DNA from: Lysobacterales bacterium
Lineage (GTDB): Bacteria > Pseudomonadota > Gammaproteobacteria > Xanthomonadales > SZUA-5
Reading direction: 5' to 3'
NCBI GenBank assembly: GCA_022844135.1
Contig: JALHMG010000016.1
Coordinates: 1 to 64,000 of the forward strand
Length of the DNA: 64,000 bases
The translations under genes and the position numbers were made by a program. Shown piece by piece: positions 26,720 through 36,221 of this stretch (within the stretch, counting starts at the first letter, position 1; the number at the start of each line of letters is the position of its first letter). Below the pieces are notes generated by a model. The model saw only the letters and a list, made by a program, of their open reading frames with translations. It searched no databases and was not told where the DNA came from.

Positions 26720-27269
26720 TCGCCGTCGACACTAACATCCTGGTCTACGCACACCGCGAAGATTCGCCCTTTCATCCACAAGCTTATGCGTCCAGATACT
26801 TGCCGAATCCGGCCGAGCATGGGCGATTGCCTGGCCATGCGTTCACGAGTTCTTTTCGATCGCGACGAATCCAAAGATCTATCGAAACGCAAACAGCACC
26901 AGTCAAGCGAGTGAACAGATCGACGCGTGGTTTGCGTCGCCCTCACTGATGCTGCTTAACGAAAGCCCAGTGCATTGGCGAACGCTCAGGGAATTGGTTC
27001 TGACAGGCAAGATTCAAGGCGCCCAAGTCCACGACGCGCACATCGCCGCCCTTTGCCTGCAACACGGGGTGGCAGAGCTTTGGACAGCGGATCGGGACTT
27101 TTCCAGATTTCGGGGGCTTGCGACTCGCAATCCGCTGGTTGAGGAAGTCGGAATCAGGCTCAGGGTCCGGCGACGACAGCCCGTGCTCAAACTCAAACCC
27201 GCCGCCGCGACGGGAAGCCCACCATGCGCTGCAAATCTTCGTCCCACAGTTTCAAGCGCGCGCTCTTGA
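26716..27269 (+). pseudogene. vapC: VapC PIN-domain toxin, single frameshift
   Basis: The first frame reads MIAVDTNILVYAHREDSPFH and then loses homology. From about base 26790 the homologous protein continues one frame away (VQILAESGRAWAIAWPCVHEF), with no stop, through IYRNA, HDAHIAALCLQHG and ELWTADRDFSRF. One deleted base near 26785-26795 explains it. Joined, it has all the PIN acidic residues: Asp in VDTN, Glu in VHEF, Asp in HDAH and Asp in TADRD. The second frame runs past the usual VapC end and overlaps the 3' end of the desaturase gene on the other strand. Either the toxin is inactivated or this is a base-calling error. Confidence 0.8.
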
Positions 27270-28209
27270 AACTGCTCCATATCGTCAGGCGCGGCGCCTG
27301 CTGCAACGCCGGGTGCGACTGGAAAGCTTCACGCAGTCGGTAGTTGGGGATGCGGCTGGCCAGATGGTGGATGTGGTGGTAGCCGATGTTGCCAGTGAAC
27401 CAATGCAGCCAACGCGGCAAGTCGTAGTATGAACTGCCGCGCACGGCGGCCTCTTCCGAGTTCCATTCCTTCTGCGTTGCCCAGTAAGCATTTTCGAAGG
27501 TGTGTTGCACGTAGAACAACCAGACGCCCAAGGCGCCGGCGATCAGCACGATGGGCAGATGCACCATGAATGCCGTTTTCCAGCCGACCGCGAAGCCGAG
27601 CACAACGAGGGTTGTGAGCAGCACGAGGTTGTTGAGCCAGACGCTGGCCCATTCTTTTTTCCAGCTGCGCGGCAAATCGAACGGGAATCGATGCTTGATG
27701 ACAAACTGATAGACGGGCCCGATCAGCAGCAACACCGGGGTGCTTCGATAGAAGCGATAACAGAAGCGCCCAAACCAGGACCGCGACAGGTACTCGCGCA
27801 CCGTCAACGTGTCGACATCGCCCAACTCGCGGCGATCAAGATTGCCACTGGTGCCATGGTGCACCGCGTGCGTCTTGCGCCAGTAGCTATACGGAAACAA
27901 CGTGATGACGCCGAGCACCGCGCCAAGCGTGTTATTGGCACGCGCACTGGCGAAAAACGAGCCATGACCACAATCGTGCTGCAGGATGAACAGGCGCACA
28001 TATAAGCCGGCCGCTGGAATCGCGAGCAGCAATACCCAGAGGTAATTCCAATCGTTGGCGGCGCCGTAAGCCATCAACGACCACAGCGCAAGAAATGGAA
28101 TGAGGGTATTGATCACTTGCCAGATAGCGCGACCGAGATGCGGCTTGGCAAACTCGGCGCACAATTGGCGCAGCGAGACGGGCGTTGGGCTTGATGCAAT
28201 GTCGCTCAC
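27193..28209 (-). CDS. Membrane fatty acid desaturase
   Basis: A 338-residue acyl-lipid desaturase that inserts a double bond into fatty acyl chains using a di-iron centre. The three histidine boxes are present: [15 protein letters not shown] and the late GYHHIHHL. At least four hydrophobic membrane segments lie between them. The GTG at 28209 (VSDIASSP) is chosen because it gives normal family length; the open frame goes further upstream to 28386 without homology. The 3' 428 bases are duplicated 12.8 kb away at 40059-40486. It ends inside the run-out of the broken vapC on the opposite strand. Confidence 0.88.
   Translation of the reverse strand: MSDIASSPTPVSLRQLCAEFAKPHLGRAIWQVINTLIPFLALWSLMAYGAANDWNYLWVLLLAIPAAGLYVRLFILQHDCGHGSFFASARANNTLGAVLGVITLFPYSYWRKTHAVHHGTSGNLDRRELGDVDTLTVREYLSRSWFGRFCYRFYRSTPVLLLIGPVYQFVIKHRFPFDLPRSWKKEWASVWLNNLVLLTTLVVLGFAVGWKTAFMVHLPIVLIAGALGVWLFYVQHTFENAYWATQKEWNSEEAAVRGSSYYDLPRWLHWFTGNIGYHHIHHLASRIPNYRLREAFQSHPALQQAPRLTIWSSFKSARLKLWDEDLQRMVGFPSRRRV
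27212..27639. repeat. Direct repeat, left copy (3' part of desaturase gene)
   Basis: These 428 bases align without gaps to 40059-40486 in the same orientation, with about 25 mismatches counted by eye (about 94% identity). The repeat covers the C-terminal third of the desaturase gene including the last histidine box. The two copies bracket the pectin catabolism genes. Confidence 0.85.
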
Positions 28210-28404
28210 GAAGGCACTCGGTGTTCGAAGACCCGTCGATTCTCGCGGTCTTCGATGGCTGGGGCAATCGGCCAGGTGGCCCGAATTGATGCCGAAGACG
28301 GCGGATGGCGTTCGGTTCCGAACATCGATGGCCGGTCGCGGTCTGGAAAGCGCAGAACGAGCCAATGCCGAGTGCAAGGATTTCAATCGCCAGCACGAGC
28401 GACG

Positions 28405-28420
28405 AATGACACCGGTTACC
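28405..28420. promoter_or_regulatory. Putative LacI-family operator upstream of kduI
   Basis: The site reads AATGACACCGGTTACC, 44 bases before the kduI start, followed at once by a second CCGGT. The core ATGACACCGGT occurs three more times in this window, each time upstream of pectin-utilisation genes. The LacI-type regulator at 38995 is the obvious candidate to bind it. Confidence 0.7.
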
Positions 28421-28463
28421 GGTTTCGCTATGCTGCGCTGAAATTCTGGAACGGCCGCACCTT

Positions 28464-29309
28464 ATGTACGACAAGATTTATCACGCCACGCATCCGGACA
28501 TGATGCAAGGCGTCAGCAACGTGCAACTTCGCGATCGCTACCTGATCGAGACGATTTTCGCGCCGGACGCTGTTCGCCTGAACTACACGCACTACGAGCG
28601 GATCGTGGTCGGCGGCGCGATGCCGGTGGCGTCGGAGCTGGTGTTGCCGGCGCAATCCGAGCCGGCATCGTCGGCTGGGCAGCCGTTCCTGGAACGCCGC
28701 GAATTGGGTGTGGTGAATGTCGGCGGGGCGGGTTCGATCAGCGTCGACGGCACGGCGCTGACGCTGGCGCCGCGCGACGGCGCCTACATCCCGATGGGGA
28801 CTAAAGAGGTGCGCTTCGCCAGCGCCGATCCCAACTCTCCGGCCAAGTTCTATCTGGTGTCGACCCCGGCGCACGCCCGGCATGCGTTGAAGCATCTATC
28901 CATCGCCGCCGCAGTGCCGCTGGAACGCGGCAGTCTCGAGAGCAGCAATCGCCGCACGATTTTCCAGTACATCGTGCCGAGCACTTGCGCCTCGTGCCAA
29001 CTGCTGCTCGGGATGACGTTGCTCGAACCGGGCAGCGTCTGGAACACCATGCCGCCGCATCTGCACGATCGGCGCTCCGAGGTTTACTTCTATTTCGGCC
29101 TGGATGGCGACGAACGCATTCTGCACTTCATGGGGCGTCCGGACGATACCCGCCATCTCACGCTCGCCAACGAACAGGCGGTGCTGTCGCCGCCGTGGTC
29201 GATCCACATGGGCGCCGGCACACGCAACTACGGATTCATCTGGGCGATGGGCGGCGAAAACCTCGACTACACCGACCTCAAACAAATCGATATTTGCCAG
29301 TTGCGATGA
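28464..29309 (+). CDS. kduI: 5-dehydro-4-deoxy-D-glucuronate isomerase
   Basis: KduI converts 5-keto-4-deoxyuronate, the unsaturated monomer from pectin lyase action, to 2,5-diketo-3-deoxygluconate. The 281-residue protein matches the family throughout: the start [14 protein letters not shown], the strand [20 protein letters not shown], the metal-binding region [16 protein letters not shown] with its HxH and Glu ligands, and the end [15 protein letters not shown]. It overlaps kduD by 4 bases (ATGA). The operator upstream puts it in the pectin regulon. Confidence 0.97.
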   Translation: MYDKIYHATHPDMMQGVSNVQLRDRYLIETIFAPDAVRLNYTHYERIVVGGAMPVASELVLPAQSEPASSAGQPFLERRELGVVNVGGAGSISVDGTALTLAPRDGAYIPMGTKEVRFASADPNSPAKFYLVSTPAHARHALKHLSIAAAVPLERGSLESSNRRTIFQYIVPSTCASCQLLLGMTLLEPGSVWNTMPPHLHDRRSEVYFYFGLDGDERILHFMGRPDDTRHLTLANEQAVLSPPWSIHMGAGTRNYGFIWAMGGENLDYTDLKQIDICQLR

Positions 29310-30058
29310 ACGCCTTCGACCTCTCGGGTAAAGTGGTGCTGGTGACCGGCGCAAATGCTGGCATCGGCCAGGCAATCGCGATCGCGCTGGCGCAAAACGG
29401 GGCGGATATTGCGGCCTTGGCGCGACGCGAACCAGCGGACACCATTGCTGCGGTTGCGCGGCTCGGACGCCGCGCCGTCTGGATCGAGGGCGAACTCGGC
29501 ACTGCCATGCCGGGGGATTTTGTCGATCGCACCGTGACCGCGCTGGGGCGGCTGGACGTGCTGGTAAACAATGCCGGCACGATTCGCCGTTGCGACGCGA
29601 TCGATTTTTCCGAACGGGATTGGGATGAGGTCGTCGACATCAATCTGAAGAGCGCGTTCTTCCTGAGCCAGCAGGCGGCGCGGTATTGGCGCGCCCGGGA
29701 TGCCACCGGAAAGATCATCAATATCGTCTCGATGCTGAGCTTCCAGGGTGGCATTCGGGTGGCCTCGTACACGGCCAGCAAATCGGGACTTCTGGGCATC
29801 ACGCGGCTGCTGGCGAACGAATGGGCGAAGCTCGGCATCAACGTCAACGCTATCGCGCCGGGATATATCGCCACCGACAACACTACTGCGCTGCGCGAGG
29901 ATGCAGAGCGCAGCCGCGACATCCTGGCCAGGATTCCGGCAGGCCGCTGGGGCGAGCCTGGCGATTTGGGTGGCGCGGCTGTGTTTCTTGCATCGGCGGC
30001 CGCCGACTACGTGCACGGCGCCGTGCTGCCAGTCGACGGCGGCTGGCTGGCGCGCTGA
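29306..30058 (+). CDS. kduD: 2-dehydro-3-deoxy-D-gluconate 5-dehydrogenase (SDR)
   Basis: KduD reduces 2,5-diketo-3-deoxygluconate to 2-keto-3-deoxygluconate with NAD(P)H. The 250-residue classical SDR has [16 protein letters not shown], an [10 protein letters not shown] catalytic Ser segment, YTASKSG and the C-terminal PVDGGWLAR typical of KduD. It is translationally coupled to kduI. The product is the substrate of the KdgK encoded convergently next door. Confidence 0.96.
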   Translation: MNAFDLSGKVVLVTGANAGIGQAIAIALAQNGADIAALARREPADTIAAVARLGRRAVWIEGELGTAMPGDFVDRTVTALGRLDVLVNNAGTIRRCDAIDFSERDWDEVVDINLKSAFFLSQQAARYWRARDATGKIINIVSMLSFQGGIRVASYTASKSGLLGITRLLANEWAKLGINVNAIAPGYIATDNTTALREDAERSRDILARIPAGRWGEPGDLGGAAVFLASAAADYVHGAVLPVDGGWLAR

Positions 30059-30091
30059 TGTCAGCGTCCGTTGACGCTGGCAAACAGCCTG

Positions 30092-31093
30092 TTAGCGCCG
30101 AACGCCGAAACCGCGGGCGGCGACAAAATCGCGAAGGTCGTCCGGCGAGGCGCGACCGGCGTCGCCCGGTATCGAGTGCTTCAGGCACGCCGCCGCAAGA
30201 CCGAGATGCAGTGCTTCGGCGTCCGGCAGACGTTCCATCAAACCGTGCAGCACGCCCGCCGCGAACGCATCGCCAGTACCGATTCGATCGACGATCGGCG
30301 AGAGCGTGTAACTCGGGGCGCTTTCGCTGGCGCCGCTTCGATGGATCAATCGCGCCGTCAGCGTATGGTGATCGACGCTATGTTCCTCGCGGAGCGTGGT
30401 CGCCATCCGTTCGAGTCGCGGAAACGCGGCGAATGCGCGCGCCGCGGCGTGCGCGAAACGATCCGCAGCGGGCGCATCGCCCAACACCACCGCGATGTCT
30501 CGCTCATTGGCGAACAGCAGCTCGGCTCGGGCCATCAGCGAACGCAAACGGCGCTCGGGCTCGCCGCGCCAGAGCGCCCACAGCTTGCTTCGGAAATTGC
30601 CGTCGAAGGCGATACGGATCCCACGCTCGGCAGCAGCGTCGAGCAGGCGTTCGCAGGCATTCGCAGCGTTTTCGCCGAGCGACGGCGTGACACCCGAGAG
30701 CATCAGCCAATCGACGCCGGCCAAAGCGCGCTCAACCTCGTCTGTCGTCCATTCGTGCTGGGCGAACGCGGAGTGCTGCCGGTCGTAAAGCACTTCCGAG
30801 GGCCGATGCATGGCGCCCGGAACCAGGAAGTACAGTCCCATCCGGCCCTCGCAGCGCACGGCCTGCGTAGCTACACCAAATCGGCGCAACTCGCCGAGCA
30901 CGCAGTCGCCGAGCGGTCCATAGGGCAAAGCGGTCAGGACACGCGCCGAATGCCCGAACTGCGCAAGCGCAACGGCGACATTGGCTTCCGCCCCGCCGAC
31001 GCTGACTTCGAACTGCGGCGTTTGCAGCAGCATTTGCCGGCCGGGCGCTCCCAATCGGAGCAGCAATTCGCCAAAGCACAGTACGGCTGACAT
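30092..31093 (-). CDS. kdgK: 2-keto-3-deoxygluconate kinase (PfkB family)
   Basis: KdgK phosphorylates 2-keto-3-deoxygluconate to KDPG, which enters the Entner-Doudoroff route. The 333-residue PfkB-type sugar kinase starts MSAVLCFGELLLRLG, has the GGAEANVAVALAQFG N-terminal signature, FDGNFRSKLW typical of KDG kinases, and the C-terminal GTGDAFAAGVL with the catalytic Asp. The ATG at 31093 has AAGGAGA at good spacing; the frame runs upstream through the operator region without homology. It diverges from the TonB receptor gene, with two operator copies between. Confidence 0.95.
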   Translation of the reverse strand: MSAVLCFGELLLRLGAPGRQMLLQTPQFEVSVGGAEANVAVALAQFGHSARVLTALPYGPLGDCVLGELRRFGVATQAVRCEGRMGLYFLVPGAMHRPSEVLYDRQHSAFAQHEWTTDEVERALAGVDWLMLSGVTPSLGENAANACERLLDAAAERGIRIAFDGNFRSKLWALWRGEPERRLRSLMARAELLFANERDIAVVLGDAPAADRFAHAAARAFAAFPRLERMATTLREEHSVDHHTLTARLIHRSGASESAPSYTLSPIVDRIGTGDAFAAGVLHGLMERLPDAEALHLGLAAACLKHSIPGDAGRASPDDLRDFVAARGFGVRR

Positions 31094-31156
31094 CGATGTC
31101 TCCTTCGAGATGCTCACAGCAATGCTTGCAAATATCTCATGCTCTGCTACCCTTTT

Positions 31157-31202
31157 GACTACCGGTGTCATCTTTTTCACGCGATTTGCTACCGGTGTCA
31201 TT
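31157..31202. promoter_or_regulatory. Two operator copies between kdgK and the TonB receptor gene
   Basis: ACCGGTGTCAT occurs at 31161-31171 and again at 31191-31201, exactly 30 bases apart, about three helical turns, so a regulator could bind both on one face. Read on the minus strand each is ATGACACCGGT followed by AG. The pair can control both divergent genes. Confidence 0.7.
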
Positions 31203-31237
31203 TAACGCGGTATTATTGGCCTTGGGAGGGGAAATTC

Positions 31238-33994
31238 ATGACATTCAAGACACGCCATCGGTCTCTACAGCAGGCGCTGCTGGCGTCCGCCATCGTTGCC
31301 GCACTGTATGCACCGGACAGTCGCGCTCAGCAGACCGACGAGGAGGACGCCAAACAGCTCGACACAGTCAGCGTGGTCGGCTTTCGGCAAAGCCTGCAGC
31401 GCGCGATCGACATCAAACGCGACACGGTGGGTCAGGTCGACGCGATTGTTGCCGAGGACATCGGCAAATTCCCCGACCTCAATCTCGCCGAATCCCTGCA
31501 GAGGATTCCGGGCGTCAGCATCACGCGCGACGCTGGCGAGGGCCGCAACATTTCGGTGCGCGGGCTCGACTCGCAATTTACCCGCGTCCGCATCAACGGC
31601 ATGGAAGCGCTGACCACCACGGGTGGTACCGATAGCTCCGGCGGCGCAAATCGCGGCCGCGGCTTCGACTTCAATGTCTTCGCCTCGGATTTGTTCAACA
31701 GCATCACGGTGCGCAAAACGGCAGCCGCGGAGATCGAAGAAGGCTCACTGGGCGCCACCGTCGACCTGCAGCCCGCGCGGCCCTTCGACTACGACGGTTT
31801 CGTGCTGGCGACATCCGCCCAACTCGGCTACAACGATCTTTCCGAAGACACCGATCCACGCGGGGCGGCGCTGATCAGCAACACCTGGGCCGACGGCACC
31901 ATGGGTGCTTTGTTGTCGGTGGCCTACACCGATCGGCGACTGATCGAAGAGGGCCACAGCACGGTGCGCTGGGATCGCGGCAATTCCAGCGGCGGTTTTG
32001 CGCCCAGTTCGCCGTTTGCCGCTGCGCTATCGCCGGATGTGTTTCACCCGCGTATACCTCGGTACGGCGTGCTCGAACACCAGCAGGAGCGCATCGGCCT
32101 CACGGGCGCCTGGCAGTTCCGCCCCAGCGACGAAACGCTGATCTCCTTCGATGCCCTGTACGCCCGATTCGATGCAACCCGCAGCGAGGATTTTCTCGAG
32201 TCCATTTCCTTCTCGCGAACCGGCACTGGCAAACCACAGACGATCGTGCGCGACGGCGCCATCGACTCGCGAGGCAACCTGGTTTATGGCGTATTCGACA
32301 ACGTGGACGTGCGCTCGGAGTCGCGCTACGACGAGTTGCAGACGACCTTCAAGCAGCTCACGCTGAGCGGCGAGCACCAGATCAACGATCGCTGGCGGAT
32401 CGACGGTCGCATCGGACATGCCGAGTCGCTGTTCGACAACCCGATCCAGACGACGGTGACGCTGGACCGGGTCAATGCCAACGGCGTCGTTTGGGACTAT
32501 CGCAACAACGATCGCCTTCCGCTGCTGAGCTACGGGTTCGACGTCAGCAATCCAGCCAACTGGACCTTCGCCAATGGTTTGTCGGAGATCCGCTTGCGCC
32601 CGCAAACCGCCGACAACGAGTTCGACAGTGCGGAACTGAATCTCGCATTCGATCTCAACGACAGCGTTACGCTGAAGGGCGGCGTACTCTGGAAGGAGTA
32701 CGGCTTCGTCACCAGCGAGCTGCGCCGCGCGTCGGAAACCGTGGTGCCCGCCTTGCCTGCCGGCACGACCGTCGCCGATTTGTCGCGCATCCTGCGTTTG
32801 TCCGACTTGAATGTGCCCGGCGGCACGGACGTGAGCTGGGTGACACCCGATGCCGCTGCGTTCGCGCGGCTTTTCGATATCTACAGCAATAGCGGCGTCT
32901 TCGCGCTCGCGTCGACGGTGGCCAGCGCGCGCGGCAATAACCGCAGCGTGGACGAACAGGACCTCGGCACCTGGGTGCAGGCCGACATCATCGCCGACAT
33001 CGGCAATGTGCCGATCAACGCCAATGTCGGCGCTCGGTATGTTCGTACGGAACAAACCGCGAGCGGATTTGCGGTGGTCAACAACACACCGGTGTTGATC
33101 ACGGTCGAACGCGAGTACAACGACTTTCTGCCGGCGGCCAATCTGACCGCAGAAATCAGCCCGGACGTCCTGCTGCGTTTCGGCGCCGCAAAAGTCATGG
33201 CACGGCCCGGACTCGGCAACTTGACGCCCGGCGTAACGGTCAGCGTCAGCGGCGGCAACCGCACGGTCACCGGCGGCGATCCCTTCCTCGATCCATTCCG
33301 AGCGACAACCGCCGATCTCGCGTTGGAGTGGTACTACGCCGAGGAATCTCTGCTCTCAGCCGCGGTGTTCTACAAGGACATCGAAACCTTCGTCCAGACC
33401 TCGCGCGAGACCCGGCCTTACAGCTCCTCGGGCCTGCCCGAGAGTCTGCTGGCCGGCACCGGCGCGAGCATCAACGACGACTTCCAGTTCAATATTCCAG
33501 TGAACACGCCGGGCGGCGAGTTGACGGGACTGGAGTTGAGCTGGCAGCAGCCTTTCAGCTTCTTGCCCGCGCCGTTCAACGATCTCGGCGCAATCCTCAA
33601 CTACACCTACGTGGATTCCAAAATCCAGTACGTCACGTCGACCGGCGTGAACGCGCTGCAAACTGATCTTACGGGCCTGTCGAAAAATGCCTACAACGCG
33701 ACGCTCTATTACGAGACCGAGCGTTTCGGCATGCGCGTCTCAGCCGCCTATCGCGACGACTACCTGACCACCGCGCCGGGCCGCAATGGCAACGACGTGG
33801 AAGGAACCAAGGCCACGCTCAATATCGACGCCTCGGCGTCGTACAAGATCAACGATCAGTGGGAACTGAGTTTCGAAGCGCTCAACTTAACCGACGAGTT
33901 CAACGACCAATGGGTCGATTCGCGCGGCGACCGCGTTTCCGTGTATCACCACACGGGCCGCCAGTACTTGTTCGGCGTTCGCTACCGGATGTAG
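31238..33994 (+). CDS. TonB-dependent outer membrane receptor, probably for oligogalacturonides
   Basis: A 918-residue outer membrane transporter powered by TonB. Signal peptide cleavage is likely after Ala30 (APDSRA). A TonB-box-like LDTVSVVGF follows, then the plug domain with AEDIGKFPDLNLAESLQRI, the ISVRGLDSQFTRVRINGM segment and SITVRKT. The rest is a beta-barrel ending in alternating YLFGVRYRM. The plug has the form of large carbohydrate-type receptors in Xanthomonadales. The ATG at 31238 has GGGAGGGG upstream. Its place between kdgK and the pectate lyase with shared operators points to uptake of pectin fragments. The substrate is inferred from context. Confidence 0.92.
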   Translation: MTFKTRHRSLQQALLASAIVAALYAPDSRAQQTDEEDAKQLDTVSVVGFRQSLQRAIDIKRDTVGQVDAIVAEDIGKFPDLNLAESLQRIPGVSITRDAGEGRNISVRGLDSQFTRVRINGMEALTTTGGTDSSGGANRGRGFDFNVFASDLFNSITVRKTAAAEIEEGSLGATVDLQPARPFDYDGFVLATSAQLGYNDLSEDTDPRGAALISNTWADGTMGALLSVAYTDRRLIEEGHSTVRWDRGNSSGGFAPSSPFAAALSPDVFHPRIPRYGVLEHQQERIGLTGAWQFRPSDETLISFDALYARFDATRSEDFLESISFSRTGTGKPQTIVRDGAIDSRGNLVYGVFDNVDVRSESRYDELQTTFKQLTLSGEHQINDRWRIDGRIGHAESLFDNPIQTTVTLDRVNANGVVWDYRNNDRLPLLSYGFDVSNPANWTFANGLSEIRLRPQTADNEFDSAELNLAFDLNDSVTLKGGVLWKEYGFVTSELRRASETVVPALPAGTTVADLSRILRLSDLNVPGGTDVSWVTPDAAAFARLFDIYSNSGVFALASTVASARGNNRSVDEQDLGTWVQADIIADIGNVPINANVGARYVRTEQTASGFAVVNNTPVLITVEREYNDFLPAANLTAEISPDVLLRFGAAKVMARPGLGNLTPGVTVSVSGGNRTVTGGDPFLDPFRATTADLALEWYYAEESLLSAAVFYKDIETFVQTSRETRPYSSSGLPESLLAGTGASINDDFQFNIPVNTPGGELTGLELSWQQPFSFLPAPFNDLGAILNYTYVDSKIQYVTSTGVNALQTDLTGLSKNAYNATLYYETERFGMRVSAAYRDDYLTTAPGRNGNDVEGTKATLNIDASASYKINDQWELSFEALNLTDEFNDQWVDSRGDRVSVYHHTGRQYLFGVRYRM

Positions 33995-34025
33995 CCGGCG
34001 CCGCGCGCTCGGCTGGGTCATCGGC

Positions 34026-35342
34026 TTACTTTGGCGGCGGACGCCGCCAAAGGGCTTTACGCGGCGCCATCCGCGTCAGATCCCAATCCGCCTCGACAAA
34101 CGGCGCCCTGGTTTCCTCGTAGCTGGGGTACCCGCCAACCTGCGTTTCGCTGTCGATAATGGCGCCCCGCCCTTCGGCGACGTTGGCCACGATGCGGCGA
34201 TCGATGTCGTCGCGGTCCCAGGGCCGTGCGCCAGCGTTGGCGATGACCGATTCCTGCACAGCCGCCGACGGCAACAGTTCGACGCCGGGCGGAAGCTCCC
34301 AAGCCTGCTCGACGATCTGGATCGGCGCAGTGGTGTATCGACCCAACACCGGCATCGGCATGCCGATGCGATCGACAGCGAGATTGTCGCGAGCATCCAG
34401 GCGCAGATCGCCCGATCCGCCGATCATCAGCAGCGCGATCGGCGACGAGGTCGACGGTCCAGCGCGCAGCACGTTGCCCACCAGCTGCATCTCACCGATC
34501 GCGTACTCGCGATCCACCCATTCCTGCGCCACCAGGTTGTAGTGCACCGCCCGCGCGCCCGGATCGTAAATCAGATTGTTGATGACGGCGCCGCGCACGC
34601 CGCCCTTGAACAACGGCGACCGCTCGGCGTTGTGCGCGTAAAGATTACCGACGATCAAAATGTCGCCGACGTTGTCGTGGATCAGGCTGCCTTTGCTGTG
34701 TTCGCCCTTGGCATGCGTCGAGAACGCCAGCCCTTCGGCGATCAGGTTGTTGCTGAAGGTGATTCGCCGCGACGTAGCCGCACGGAAATCCGCCATCGTG
34801 CGCCCGCCGTCGACGAATCGCGGGCCGGAGGCCGACAGATTTTCGTCGGTCGCCCAGGTCAGCGAGCAGTGGTCGATGACCACATCCTGCGCACCGATGG
34901 TGGCGATGCCGTCGAAGTCCACGCCGCTACCTTTGGCCGCCCCCGCCTCGCCAGGACGCACGCGCAAGTGCCGGATCACCACATCGTGTGTGCGGATTTC
35001 GATGCCGCCTCGAATCAAAGTGATCCCCGGATATGGCCCTGTTTGCCCCGCAATGGTGAGGAACGGCTGGTCGATCACCAACGCCTTCGCGCCCAGATCG
35101 ATGACGCCGCCGACTTCGAAGACGACGATGCGTGGCCCCGCTTGAGCAATCGCATCGGGCAAAGAGCCGGGACCGCTGGCCGCCAGTGTGGTGACGCGCA
35201 AAATACGGCCGCCACGGCCGCCGCGGTCATCGGCCCACCCCAGCCGCGTTTCGGCCTCTGCGGACGAATAGGCGTGGCCTGGAAACAGCAATGCGCTCAG
35301 CGACAAGAGCGCGCATCCCGACATGGCTGCGATCGAATTCAT
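34026..35342 (-). CDS. Secreted pectate lyase (PL1-like)
   Basis: This enzyme would cleave polygalacturonate by beta-elimination outside the cytoplasm. The 438-residue protein starts with a signal peptide (MNSIAAMSGCALLSLSALLF, likely cut near HAYSS). The mature part begins with GRGGRILRVTTLAASGPGSL, followed by VFEVGGVIDLGAKALVI, PYPGITLIRGGIEI, VVIRHLRVRPGEAG and DVVIDHCSLTWATDENLS, the parallel beta-helix pattern of the PL1 pectate lyase group. The ATG at 35342 is chosen because the longer frame would place the operator inside the gene. It is convergent with the TonB receptor gene, and its operator lies just upstream. Confidence 0.87.
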   Translation of the reverse strand: MNSIAAMSGCALLSLSALLFPGHAYSSAEAETRLGWADDRGGRGGRILRVTTLAASGPGSLPDAIAQAGPRIVVFEVGGVIDLGAKALVIDQPFLTIAGQTGPYPGITLIRGGIEIRTHDVVIRHLRVRPGEAGAAKGSGVDFDGIATIGAQDVVIDHCSLTWATDENLSASGPRFVDGGRTMADFRAATSRRITFSNNLIAEGLAFSTHAKGEHSKGSLIHDNVGDILIVGNLYAHNAERSPLFKGGVRGAVINNLIYDPGARAVHYNLVAQEWVDREYAIGEMQLVGNVLRAGPSTSSPIALLMIGGSGDLRLDARDNLAVDRIGMPMPVLGRYTTAPIQIVEQAWELPPGVELLPSAAVQESVIANAGARPWDRDDIDRRIVANVAEGRGAIIDSETQVGGYPSYEETRAPFVEADWDLTRMAPRKALWRRPPPK

Positions 35343-35358
35343 GCTTCGCCTCGTTGAA

Positions 35359-35374
35359 AATGACACCGGTTTCC
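35359..35374. promoter_or_regulatory. Operator between the pectate lyase and FAH/TRAP genes
   Basis: AATGACACCGGTTTCC lies 17 bases upstream of the pectate lyase start, in the only gap between that gene and the divergent FAH-TRAP operon. It can therefore govern both. It matches the other three copies in its first 12 bases. Confidence 0.7.
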
Positions 35375-35414
35375 TTTATATCTTACTTCCATCGCAACGC
35401 GCACGAGAAAGATC

Positions 35415-36221
35415 CTGGACAGTCGCCTCTCGAGCTCTGAAACGGCAACGCAAGTAGCGGCGCGTTTTGTCGCTGCGCGCCGCGCCGGCGTCGCGCTGCA
35501 CGATTATCCGGGCTCGCTGCCAAATTCCCTCGCCTCCGCTTACGAACGGCAGGACGCGGCGATCACGCTGTGGCCGGACGTCATCGCCGGTTGGAAAGTT
35601 GGCAAGATTCCAGATGCGTGGTGCGACCGCCTCGGCGAGGAACGCCTGGTCGGACCGATCTTCAGGGACAACGTGCAATGGCTTGCGCCAGGCGATAGCG
35701 GTTTGCTGCGGGTGATCCCCGGCGGCTTCGCTGCAGTCGAGGCGGAGTACATTTTTGAGCTGGCGCACGACGCGGATCCCTCGCAGCAGCGGTTTTCCCT
35801 GGACGAGGCGCAGACATTGGTCGCCCAGATGCGACTGGGAATCGAGTTTGCCGGCAGCCCGCTCGCCAGCATCAATGTGCTCGGACCCGCAGTGGTGGTG
35901 TCCGACTTTGGGAACAACGCGGGGCTGCTGGTCGGCCCAGCTGTCCTCGACTGGCAACGCACCTGGCCGGACCTGGCCTGCGAGACCTTTATCGAAGGGC
36001 GCAGCGTGGGTCGCGGCGGCGCAGCGTCGATCAGCGGCGGCCCGCTGGCGGCGCTGGCATTTGCGCTGGAGCGCAACGCAAGGCGCGGCCGGCCGCTGAA
36101 AAAAGGCGACCTGGTGTCTACCGGTGCCAGCACCGGCATCCACGATATTCGAATCGGCGAACGAGCCCAGGTCCATTTCACCGGTGGCGCCGTTCTGTAT
36201 TGCGAGGCCAGATCCGCATGA
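35415..36221 (+). CDS. FAH-family protein (2-keto-4-pentenoate hydratase-like), unusual start
   Basis: The homologous frame starts near 35440 (ATQVAARFVAARRAGVALHDYP) and continues through ITLWPDVIAGWKVGKIP, FAAVEAEYIFELA, FAGSPLASINVLGP and GDLVSTGASTGIHDI, the form of 2-hydroxypentadienoate hydratases. That frame has no ATG, GTG or TTG between the stop at 35361 and the conserved N-terminus; CTG at 35415, behind a GAGAAAG, is the best candidate and gives 268 residues, the usual family size. GTG at 35673 would lose a third of the domain. It overlaps the TRAP binding protein gene by ATGA. It probably hydrates or cleaves a keto-deoxy sugar acid, but this is inferred. Confidence 0.75.
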   Translation: MDSRLSSSETATQVAARFVAARRAGVALHDYPGSLPNSLASAYERQDAAITLWPDVIAGWKVGKIPDAWCDRLGEERLVGPIFRDNVQWLAPGDSGLLRVIPGGFAAVEAEYIFELAHDADPSQQRFSLDEAQTLVAQMRLGIEFAGSPLASINVLGPAVVVSDFGNNAGLLVGPAVLDWQRTWPDLACETFIEGRSVGRGGAASISGGPLAALAFALERNARRGRPLKKGDLVSTGASTGIHDIRIGERAQVHFTGGAVLYCEARSA

